In this document: positions 57,677 through 64,000 of the stretch, one piece after another
How the letters are laid out: every line of letters starts with the position of its first letter
Position numbering within the stretch: position 1 is the stretch's first letter
Assembly (NCBI GenBank): GCA_027488785.1
Contig: JAIYAY010000009.1
Location: forward strand, 124,001-188,000
DNA length: 64,000 nucleotides
From: Sphingomonadales bacterium
GTDB lineage: Bacteria > Pseudomonadota > Alphaproteobacteria > Sphingomonadales > Sphingomonadaceae
Reading direction: 5' to 3'
Made by a program: the position numbers and the translations under genes
Notes under the pieces: model-generated
What the model saw: only the letters and a program-made list of their open reading frames with translations
What the model was told of the DNA's origin: nothing
Database searches by the model: none

Positions 57677-57688
57677 GCTTGCGCAAGC
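57677..57688. promoter_or_regulatory. 12-base perfect palindrome before the MFS gene
   Basis: GCTTGCGCAAGC is a perfect 12-base palindrome, 17 bases before the MFS ATG. It could be an operator or a short hairpin in the leader. Nothing else in the 86-base spacer stands out. Confidence 0.3.
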
Positions 57689-57705
57689 CGATAGGCCAAC
57701 CAGAT

Positions 57706-59034
57706 ATGTCCGTCACTTCCGCTGAAATCCATCCCTTAAAAATCGCTGACTTCCGCTTTTACTGGATGGCGCGGTTTATGGCGGTGCTTGCCACCATGGG
57801 GATGGTGGTTGTTATCGGTTATCAGGCCTATGACATCGCCCGCACCGATTATGGCATGTCCATTCGCGAGGCGTCTTTGCAACTGGGCTTGTTGGGCCTG
57901 GTGCAGTTTGTTCCCCTAGCACTGCTTACACCCGTAGCCGGATGGGCCGCAGATCGTTGGGAGCGACGAACGGTGGCGCGGCTCGCCAATAGCATCGACA
58001 TGATGGTGGCGCTTGCTTTGGGGTGGTTCACTTATGTGGACGGACTGACGCTCCCGCTCCTCTTCCTGTTTGCAGCCTTACACGGTGTCGCACGCGTGTT
58101 TGTGGGGCCATCCATGTCAGCGATTGCGCCCAACATCGTGCCCCCCGCGTCCCTGCCCCGCGCGATTGCGTTAAGTTCCATTGCTTGGCAGATCGGTTCC
58201 GTCATCGGCCCTGCGGCAAGTGGCCTGATGTTCGCCGCAAGCCCGTCTTTACCTTATTGGGCATCGGCAGGACTTATGTTGATGGCTACCATCAGCCTCA
58301 GTTGCGTGCGGCCAGTCTATCCGCCGCCAATGGAAAAGAAAATCCACCCCATCCGACAAATGATCGATGGCTTACGCTATACATGGTCGGAACGCTTTTT
58401 ATTGGGTGCCATAACGCTGGACTTGTTTGCGGTGTTGTTAGCGGGCGCAACGGCCATGCTTCCCGTCTATGCGCGCGACATTTTGATGGTTGGACCAGAT
58501 GGGCTTGGGCAGTTGCGTGCGGCACCTGCTGTCGGCGCATCTGTGGTAGCACTTATGCTGACCTTCCGGCCGCTACGCCACAATGTCGGCGCAAAAATGC
58601 TTTGGGCTGTGGTGGTGTTTGGGGTTGCGACTATCGGCTTTGGCCTAAGCCATGAAATTGGCGCGCATATTTTCGGCGATGCGCGCATTGGTTTCCTCAA
58701 TATGGGCGCCGGAATGGCAGTGGCTTTGGTCATGCTGGTTGTGCTTGGCGCATCGGACATGCTGTCCGTTTATGTGCGCTCATCCCTGGTGCAGCTTAAC
58801 ACGCCGGACGACAAGCGCGGACGCGTAAGTTCGGTATCCGGCCTAGCCATTTCCGCATCCAATGAATTGGGAGAATTGCAATCCGGTGTAGCCGCAGCAG
58901 TGCTTGGCCCCGTCGGCGCGGTTGTATTTGGCGGCGCTGGTGCCATATTCGTCACAGCTATTTGGGCGGGGTTATTCCCTGAGCTTAAAAACGCCCGTAC
59001 ATTCGAACCACAATATAGAGGAAAAAGTCCATGA
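57706..59034 (+). CDS. MFS transporter, EntS-like
   Basis: A 442-residue transporter with about 12 membrane helices. [20 protein letters not shown] starts helix 1, and the loop-2/3 motif [19 protein letters not shown] fits the conserved GxxxDRxxRR-type MFS motif [21 protein letters not shown] is the cytoplasmic region seen in EntS/enterobactin exporter-like and other MFS_3 proteins. The ATG at 57706 has only a weak ribosome-binding site (AGGCC); a longer frame from 57658 is less likely. The stop overlaps cysK in an ATGA, so coupling is likely. The substrate is unknown; export of a cysteine-related compound is only a guess from the neighbour. Confidence 0.88.
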   Translation: MSVTSAEIHPLKIADFRFYWMARFMAVLATMGMVVVIGYQAYDIARTDYGMSIREASLQLGLLGLVQFVPLALLTPVAGWAADRWERRTVARLANSIDMMVALALGWFTYVDGLTLPLLFLFAALHGVARVFVGPSMSAIAPNIVPPASLPRAIALSSIAWQIGSVIGPAASGLMFAASPSLPYWASAGLMLMATISLSCVRPVYPPPMEKKIHPIRQMIDGLRYTWSERFLLGAITLDLFAVLLAGATAMLPVYARDILMVGPDGLGQLRAAPAVGASVVALMLTFRPLRHNVGAKMLWAVVVFGVATIGFGLSHEIGAHIFGDARIGFLNMGAGMAVALVMLVVLGASDMLSVYVRSSLVQLNTPDDKRGRVSSVSGLAISASNELGELQSGVAAAVLGPVGAVVFGGAGAIFVTAIWAGLFPELKNARTFEPQYRGKSP

Positions 59035-59951
59035 AAGCAGAATCGATCCTCGAAACCATTGGTAACAGCCCGCATATCCGTATGGGACGTATGTTCCCTA
59101 ATGCTGAAGTCTGGATTAAATCAGAACGGTCAAACCCGGGCGGATCGATTAAGGACCGCATTGGCTTGGCGATGATTGAGGCCGCCGAAAAAGATGGCAG
59201 CCTTAAACCCGGCGGCACAATCATTGAACCAACATCTGGCAACACAGGCGTTGGCCTTGCCATGGTGGCGGCAGTCAAGGGCTATAAGCTCATCCTCGTC
59301 ATGCCCGAATCCATGTCGTTGGAGCGTCGCCGCTTAATGCTGGCTTATGGCGCAACCTTTGACCTCACCCCGCGTGAAAAGGGCATGAGGGGCGCGATCG
59401 AACGCGCGCTTGAACTGGTATCACAAACCACAAATTCCTGGATGCCACAGCAATTCGAAAACCCAGCCAACATCAACGTCCATGTCCGCACAACGGCGCT
59501 GGAGATATTAGAGGATTTTGCCGACACCCCCATCGACGTCATGATCACCGGCGTCGGCACGGGTGGGCATATTACGGGTTGTGCCGAAGTTTTGAAAAAG
59601 GCTTGGCCAAATCTGAAAGTATTTGCGGTTGAACCAACTCTGTCCCCCGTCATTAGCGGCGGTCAACCAGGCCCACATGCGATTCAAGGTATTGGGGCGG
59701 GCTTCATTCCAGCCAATTTGCACACGGCTTTACTTGACGGCGTTATTCAGGTTGACCCCGACACTGCCAAAGAAACGGCGCGGCGCGCCGCGCGAGAAGA
59801 AGGTATGCTGGTGGGCATTTCATCGGGCGCGACACTGGCTGCGATTGCGCAGAAGTTGCCCGAATTGCCCGCCGGAAGCCGCGTACTTGGTTTCAATTAT
59901 GACACCGGTGAGCGTTATCTATCGGTTCCGGACTTCTTACCGGTTGAATAA
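59031..59951 (+). CDS. cysK: Cysteine synthase A
   Basis: A 306-residue PLP enzyme making cysteine from O-acetylserine and sulfide. The PLP lysine is Lys41 in [20 protein letters not shown], the substrate loop is [13 protein letters not shown], and the phosphate loop [17 protein letters not shown] is clear. Length is typical. The ATG overlaps the MFS gene by 4 bases, an unusual operon partner. It ends at a bidirectional terminator shared with the convergent acyl-CoA dehydrogenase. Confidence 0.96.
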   Translation: MKAESILETIGNSPHIRMGRMFPNAEVWIKSERSNPGGSIKDRIGLAMIEAAEKDGSLKPGGTIIEPTSGNTGVGLAMVAAVKGYKLILVMPESMSLERRRLMLAYGATFDLTPREKGMRGAIERALELVSQTTNSWMPQQFENPANINVHVRTTALEILEDFADTPIDVMITGVGTGGHITGCAEVLKKAWPNLKVFAVEPTLSPVISGGQPGPHAIQGIGAGFIPANLHTALLDGVIQVDPDTAKETARRAAREEGMLVGISSGATLAAIAQKLPELPAGSRVLGFNYDTGERYLSVPDFLPVE

Positions 59952-59956
59952 ACCTA

Positions 59957-59990
59957 AAATGCCGGGACTCATCATCCCGGCATTTAGTTT
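59957..59990. terminator. Bidirectional terminator between cysK and the acyl-CoA dehydrogenase gene
   Basis: AAATGCCGGG (59957-59966) pairs with CCCGGCATTT (59976-59985) around a 9-base loop, with T-rich tails on both strands (AGTTTT and TTTTAGGTTTATT). It lies between two converging genes. Confidence 0.85.
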
Positions 59991-60009
59991 TGTGGCCCGC
60001 AGTGGGCGC

Positions 60010-61809
60010 TTACGCCGCTGCGAACATTTCGGGCGTCAGTGCCATGATGGCCTCGCTGCCTGCCTCAATCTTGCGGCGAAGCGCGCCGCAGTCTGGCATC
60101 TGCCGTTCCGCAAAATAACGCGCTGTCACTAGCTTGGTTTCATAGAATGAAGCATTTCCTGTGCCTGCATCCAATGCCTTTTGTGCGCTTTGCGCCATGC
60201 GTAGCCATTGCAGACCAAGTGCCACAATGCCCATGATATGCATATAATGATGCGCTCCCGCGCCGATATTATTCGGATTGGCCATGCCATTTTGCATGAA
60301 CCACATGGTCGAAGCTTTCAAATCGCCATTGGCCTTCTCAAGACGACCGGCCAGATCCGCCAACGGCCCATCCTTGGCAGCCGCACATTCCTCATCCACA
60401 ATCTTGAAAAGCGCCTGAATAGCGCGCCCACCATTTTGTGCGAGTTTCCGGCCAACCAAATCCATCGCCTGAACGCCATTGGTGCCTTCATAGATCATCG
60501 CGATGCGGGCATCGCGTACATATTGTTCCATGCCCCACTCGGCGATGTAGCCATGACCGCCATAGACTTGCTGCGCATTGGTTGCGACTTCATAGCCCTT
60601 GTCCGTGCCATACCCCTTGATGACAGGCGTCAGCAACGACAATAGGTCGTCAGCGGTCTGACGCTCTTCTTCGGTTTGCGCATGATGCAGTAAATCGGCC
60701 TGTAACGCACCCCATAAGCACAAGGCACGCATGCCCTCGGTAAATGCCTTTGCATCCATCAGCATACGACGCACATCGGGGTGCACGAATAAAGTGTCGG
60801 CCTTTTGTTCCAAATCCTGCGGCCCTGTCAGTGCGCGGCCCTGACGGCGGTCTTGCGCATAATGCACCGCATTTTGGTAAGCGACTTCGGCAATGCCAAG
60901 TCCCTGCTGTCCAACGCCAAGCCGCGCGATGTTCATCATGATAAACATCGCCGCTAGGCCTTTATTTTCTTCGCCCACCAAATAGCCGGTAGCGCCATCA
61001 TAATTCATAACGCAGGTGGCATTGCCGTGAATGCCCATTTTATGTTCAATCGAGCCACAAGACAAAGCATTGCGTGCACCAAGTGATCCGTCGTCATTGA
61101 CGAGGAATTTGGGCACGATGAACAACGATATGCCTTTTACGCTGTCCGGTGCACCGGGTGTTTTTGCGAGTACCAAATGAATGATATTTTCAGTCAAGTC
61201 GTGTTCACCCGACGAGATGAAAATCTTAGTCCCGGAAATCGCATAGCTGCCATCTCCATTGGGTTCTGCCTTGGTACGGATGAGGCCGAGGTCGGTTCCA
61301 CAATGCGGCTCGGTCAGGTTCATGGTCCCGCCCCATTTGCCTGAGATCATGTTCGGGGCATATTTGGCCTTCTGTTCTTCGCTACCCTTGACCAAAATCG
61401 CGGACACTGCGCCCTGCGTCAGGCCGGGGTACATAGCAAAGGCCATGTTGGAGCTCGCCATGAGCTCCTCAAAGGCCATAGAAACGATGTGCGGCATGCC
61501 CTGCCCGCCAAACTCCACTGGGCTCGACAATGTGCCCCAGCCGCCTTCGCAATAGAGCTTATAGGCTTCCTTGAAACCATCGGGGGTGGTCACGCTGCCA
61601 TCTTCATGGCGGGTGCAGCCCTGCAGATCCCCGACTTGGTTTAAAGGGAAAAGCACATTTTCCACAAATTTAGCACCTTCGGTAAGGATCGCATCGATCA
61701 TATCAGCGCTGGCGTTTTCAAACCCGGGTAGGTTGGCGTAGCGCTCGACACCCAAAACTTCGTTAAGGATAAACTGCGCGTCGCGAATGGGGGCGGTATA
61801 GCTTGGCAT
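60010..61809 (-). CDS. Acyl-CoA dehydrogenase (long form, DmdC-like)
   Basis: A 599-residue FAD enzyme of the longer acyl-CoA dehydrogenase type, with an N-terminal helix, an extra C-terminal domain of about 130 residues and a DmdC/FadE-like arrangement. Signatures: [20 protein letters not shown], the flavin-binding [15 protein letters not shown], the middle-beta block [20 protein letters not shown], and the catalytic Glu region [19 protein letters not shown]. It probably oxidises a branched or sulfur-containing acyl-CoA, but the chain length cannot be told. AAGGA lies 8 bases ahead of the ATG. It follows the MerR gene on the same strand by 32 bases, so it is probably controlled by that regulator and shares its transcript. 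Confidence 0.93.
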   Translation of the reverse strand: MPSYTAPIRDAQFILNEVLGVERYANLPGFENASADMIDAILTEGAKFVENVLFPLNQVGDLQGCTRHEDGSVTTPDGFKEAYKLYCEGGWGTLSSPVEFGGQGMPHIVSMAFEELMASSNMAFAMYPGLTQGAVSAILVKGSEEQKAKYAPNMISGKWGGTMNLTEPHCGTDLGLIRTKAEPNGDGSYAISGTKIFISSGEHDLTENIIHLVLAKTPGAPDSVKGISLFIVPKFLVNDDGSLGARNALSCGSIEHKMGIHGNATCVMNYDGATGYLVGEENKGLAAMFIMMNIARLGVGQQGLGIAEVAYQNAVHYAQDRRQGRALTGPQDLEQKADTLFVHPDVRRMLMDAKAFTEGMRALCLWGALQADLLHHAQTEEERQTADDLLSLLTPVIKGYGTDKGYEVATNAQQVYGGHGYIAEWGMEQYVRDARIAMIYEGTNGVQAMDLVGRKLAQNGGRAIQALFKIVDEECAAAKDGPLADLAGRLEKANGDLKASTMWFMQNGMANPNNIGAGAHHYMHIMGIVALGLQWLRMAQSAQKALDAGTGNASFYETKLVTARYFAERQMPDCGALRRKIEAGSEAIMALTPEMFAAA

Positions 61810-61841
61810 TTTTAGTCCTTCAGATAGCGGTGAATGAGGCC

Positions 61842-62294
61842 TTAAGCCGCAGCAGATTTTTCCGCGGCTTCAACCTGTTCCACCGTTGAAACAAATTCGG
61901 TCAGCTCGTTAATCGCACTTTCGATATCATCGCGCTGTGACTTCAACAGATTGATGCGGTCACGACATTTTTCAATAGTCACACGGCGTTGAATATTGCG
62001 GCCGTCATTAAGATCATACAGATCGATCATCTCACGGATCTCGGCCAGGCTAAACCCAACACGTTTTGCCCGCAAAATCCATGCCAACCGGGCCCGGTCG
62101 CGCTTTGAATAAATGCGCGCCAAGCCCATACGTTCCGGCGAAATCAAACCCTGGTCCTCGTAAAAGCGCAATGCCCGCGCCGTTACCTCAAATTCGACCG
62201 ATAGGTCGGATATCGTATACGATTCCCGATTATATGCGTCAGGCGTGTCGATAGTCGCATCGGTCCGCCTTTCGTCGCGCGTTACAGATTCCAT
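61842..62294 (-). CDS. MerR-family regulator, LiuR-like
   Basis: A 150-residue regulator. Residues 25-95 are the MerR winged helix: [40 protein letters not shown], then [20 protein letters not shown]. Residues 95-145 form the dimer coiled coil ([20 protein letters not shown]). No metal-binding Cys at the end, so it is not a metal sensor; the C-terminus fits LiuR-like regulators of branched-chain amino acid and fatty acid breakdown. GGGAAGG lies ahead of the ATG. A perfect 7-base inverted repeat 35 bases upstream is its probable operator, implying autoregulation and control of the acyl-CoA dehydrogenase downstream. Confidence 0.92.
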   Translation of the reverse strand: MESVTRDERRTDATIDTPDAYNRESYTISDLSVEFEVTARALRFYEDQGLISPERMGLARIYSKRDRARLAWILRAKRVGFSLAEIREMIDLYDLNDGRNIQRRVTIEKCRDRINLLKSQRDDIESAINELTEFVSTVEQVEAAEKSAAA

Positions 62295-62328
62295 AGCGCC
62301 TTCCCTCTTGGTTGCCCTAACGTCACTA

Positions 62329-62346
62329 GTTTACGTTAGCGTAAAC
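62329..62346. promoter_or_regulatory. Palindromic operator of the MerR regulator
   Basis: GTTTACG and CGTAAAC form a perfect 7-base inverted repeat with a 4-base spacer, 35 bases before the MerR-type start on the minus strand. The spacing and the TTTACG...CGTAAA core resemble operators reported for LiuR-type MerR regulators in proteobacteria. It also lies near the end of the convergent L,D-transpeptidase gene space. Confidence 0.65.
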
Positions 62347-62388
62347 GTCAATCGTGGAAGTGGCGGCTGCGGTTTGAAATATAGCGGC

Positions 62389-63204
62389 TTAAGCCGATGG
62401 CTCGGGCGGAAAAGCTTCTGCTGGCTTTGGTGCCAGAACCGGAGGGGATGGTGCAGGGTCAGCGGTCATATCCGCAGGCCCACCCACAGGATTTTTATCC
62501 GCAGGGGGCTTTGGCCGCTTGACCGGCGTTGACGTGTCTTGAAGGACGACGACCTCCTGCCCCATCTGCGTGACGCCAAACAACGCCTTAGCAAAGGGGT
62601 GCGGCAAACGGATGCAACCATGCGAGGCAGGATACCCCGGTAAATCGCCGCCGTGGATGGCGATCCCATCCCATGTCAGACGCTGCATAAATGGCATTGG
62701 TGCGTTGCTGTAGAGGTTGGATTTGTGATCCACATTCTTCTGTAAGATGTTAAAAATGCCGGTCGGTGTTTCCTTGCCTTTTTTCCCCGACGAAATCGTA
62801 CTGAAACCAATTAGCTTTTCATTCTGAAACACGTAAATCCGCTGCGTATCGAGCACGATGACAATTTTCATCGGCCCTTCATAAACGTCCTGCTTCAGCC
62901 AAATAAATTGTCCAGGCTTGAGCGTGTCAACACGACCTTTCTTGCGCGGCTTTGGTTTGGTTTTTGAAATCAAGGGTTTGACTTTGGGTGGGGAAGCCAC
63001 AGGCGCAGGGACTAAGGATTGCGTTTGCGCGGGTGGCGTGACCAAATCCGATTTCACGGGAGCGACTTGCGGCAGTTGCCCCTGCTGGATAGGCTCAGGC
63101 TGCGCTTGCCTTACCTGTTGCGCAAGAGCCATGCCCGGCACAGCACTCATCAACAAAATTGCGATGATGCCCTGCAATTTGCGGATGCCCGCGCCGAAAC
63201 CCAT
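62389..63204 (-). CDS. L,D-transpeptidase (YkuD domain)
   Basis: A 271-residue periplasmic cross-linking enzyme of peptidoglycan. The N-terminal 28 residues are a signal peptide (AILLMSAVPGMALAQQ). A proline- and glutamine-rich linker with LysPro repeats (KTKPKPRKKG) follows to about residue 95. The YkuD domain has IVIVLDTQRIYVFQNEKLIG, the GKKGKETPTGIFNI block, and the catalytic region AIHGGDLPGYPASHGCIRLP with the active Cys near residue 198. A proline-rich tail closes it. It is divergent from a second L,D-transpeptidase across 218 bases. Whether it makes 3-3 cross-links or attaches proteins cannot be told. Confidence 0.94.
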   Translation of the reverse strand: MGFGAGIRKLQGIIAILLMSAVPGMALAQQVRQAQPEPIQQGQLPQVAPVKSDLVTPPAQTQSLVPAPVASPPKVKPLISKTKPKPRKKGRVDTLKPGQFIWLKQDVYEGPMKIVIVLDTQRIYVFQNEKLIGFSTISSGKKGKETPTGIFNILQKNVDHKSNLYSNAPMPFMQRLTWDGIAIHGGDLPGYPASHGCIRLPHPFAKALFGVTQMGQEVVVLQDTSTPVKRPKPPADKNPVGGPADMTADPAPSPPVLAPKPAEAFPPEPSA

Positions 63205-63251
63205 GGAAGTGCCCTACTTACCGAATATAATGCTGCTCACGTCAGCTTAAC

Positions 63252-63270
63252 GATAGTCATTACCACTATC
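63252..63270. promoter_or_regulatory. Inverted repeat between two divergent L,D-transpeptidase genes
   Basis: GATAGT and ACTATC form a perfect 6-base inverted repeat with a 7-base spacer, in the 218-base space between the genes. Either or both could be controlled from it. Nothing else strong was found; a TATAAT at 63308 lacks a matching -35. Confidence 0.25.
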
Positions 63271-63422
63271 TATATGAAAATTCGACGTCAATTTTCCCGA
63301 TGTCGTATATAATTAGGCTGTGGACCCTAAGTTCCGACATGATGCGCCTAACCGTCTTACTTTTACGCTCAAATGCTTATGAAGGCCTGTTTATCTAAAG
63401 GATTGGTCCTTATCTGCATGGG

Positions 63423-64000
63423 ATGGACATTGGACGTAGGCAATTCATTCATTCGGCGGTTTTAGGAGCGAGCTTGCTCACAGTTCCGTCAAAAGCAGCT
63501 GACATCGTCTATCGGCCGGGCACGGGCGCCGCAACAGGCGGCCCATCACCTCTGTTGCTTGATCGAGCAAAAGCCGCCTTGGCAGCGCATAAGGCGCGTA
63601 TTCGCAACCATGATCTGCTTGCTATAGCGGACTTTTCCAAGCCGTCGCGCGATCCCCGCTTTTACGTTGTCGATCTGCGCAGTGGCAAATCCGACACTTT
63701 CCTCGTCGCCCATGGCAAAGGTTCGGACCCAAGCCACAGCGGCTGGGTGCAAGAATTTTCGAACGTGCATGGGTCAGAAGCTACCTCGGCTGGCAGCTAT
63801 CTCGTCGGCGAGACTTATTTTGGCCAATACGGCGAATCTCGACGTTTAGTGGGGCTTGATCCGCAAAATGACCAAGCCGAAGCGCGCGCCATCGTCATTC
63901 ACCCTGCTTGGTATGTGAACCAGTCGCTCATTCACGACCAAGGCAAGATTGGCCGCAGCCAAGGCTGCTTTGCCTTTGCCAAGGACGACATCAAATTCAT
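63423..64000 (+). CDS. Murein L,D-transpeptidase catalytic domain protein (YkuD_2), 5' part
   Basis: About 192 residues are visible; the gene runs off the window. The start MDIGRRQFIHSAVLGASLLT has a twin-arginine motif (RRQF) and a hydrophobic stretch, so it is probably exported by Tat. After a linker, VDLRSGKSDTFLVAHGKGSD, SNVHGSEATSAGSYLVGETY and IVIHPAWYVNQSLIHDQGKI lead to GRSQGCFAF, which carries the catalytic cysteine in the YkuD_2 pattern. ATG 63423 has no clear ribosome-binding site. This family differs from the standard YkuD enzyme divergent to it. The 3' part and the full length are not seen. Confidence 0.88.
   Translation, partial: MDIGRRQFIHSAVLGASLLTVPSKAADIVYRPGTGAATGGPSPLLLDRAKAALAAHKARIRNHDLLAIADFSKPSRDPRFYVVDLRSGKSDTFLVAHGKGSDPSHSGWVQEFSNVHGSEATSAGSYLVGETYFGQYGESRRLVGLDPQNDQAEARAIVIHPAWYVNQSLIHDQGKIGRSQGCFAFAKDDIKF

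Noticed and set aside
63308-63313. TATAAT as a -10 box for the last gene
   Set aside because: No acceptable -35 element lies at 16-18 bases upstream, and the box is about 110 bases from the start codon.

Overview
The window looks like ordinary chromosomal core genome of an alphaproteobacterium, most probably of the order Sphingomonadales. The reasons are the gene orders bamD-recN-ligA, rimP-nusA-ylxR-infB-rbfA-truB-rpsO-pnp and trpF-trpB-trpA-accD-folC, a large TonB-dependent receptor of the kind abundant in sphingomonads, an ScfR-type regulator facing isocitrate lyase, and families of short palindromic repeats in intergenic spaces. Coding density is very high, with no gene-free stretch over 300 bases and many ATGA or TGATG start/stop overlaps. 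I found no rRNA, tRNA, CRISPR array, insertion sequence, prophage or defence island.

Layout. 1-3.6 kb (minus): a POT-family peptide transporter followed by two exported amidohydrolases, which looks like a peptide-scavenging operon. 3.7-12 kb: a nitroreductase, a YtrA-type GntR regulator, then a small-acid metabolism region: ScfR-like regulator, isocitrate lyase (aceA) with a 52-residue protein behind it, 3-hydroxybutyrate dehydrogenase, an FMN-dependent lactate-type dehydrogenase, a LysE exporter and a luciferase-like oxidoreductase. 11.9-14.6 kb (minus): sdhC-sdhD-sdhA, without sdhB. 14.7-17.3 kb: an SDR enzyme, prmA and phenylalanine hydroxylase. 17.3-22.4 kb (minus): bamD, recN, a small exported protein of unknown function, ligA. 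22.5-32.7 kb (minus): the translation and RNA operon rimP to pnp, with thymidine kinase inserted between rbfA and truB. 32.9-40.3 kb: a lipoprotein sugar dehydrogenase, a DUF1499 membrane protein, a GNAT enzyme, a coupled DUF1285-Nudix-cca operon and parC. 40.5-51 kb (plus): TonB receptor, purB, lapA-pyrF, trpF-trpB-trpA, accD and folC, with repeat clusters in three spacers. 51-60 kb: an AmpG-like permease, rluB-like synthase, rsmD, a UvrD/Rep helicase, a TPR-AspH hydroxylase, an MFS exporter and cysK. 60-64 kb: a MerR regulator with a palindromic operator, an acyl-CoA dehydrogenase, and two divergent L,D-transpeptidases, the last cut by the window edge.

How the genes work together. The 4.7-14.6 kb region links degradation of polyhydroxybutyrate-type monomers and lactate to acetyl-CoA, the glyoxylate shunt and the TCA cycle; repeats in the aceA promoter region suggest control by the divergent ScfR-like protein. 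The 22-33 kb region joins transcription elongation, translation initiation, ribosome maturation, tRNA modification and RNA decay in one probable transcript. The most interesting leads are modest: the missing sdhB, the aceA-coupled small protein, tdk inside the nusA-infB operon, the exported protein coupled to recN and ligA, the repeats within the trp operon, and candidate regulatory elements before pnp, aceA and the MerR gene. I saw no clearly novel multi-gene system.
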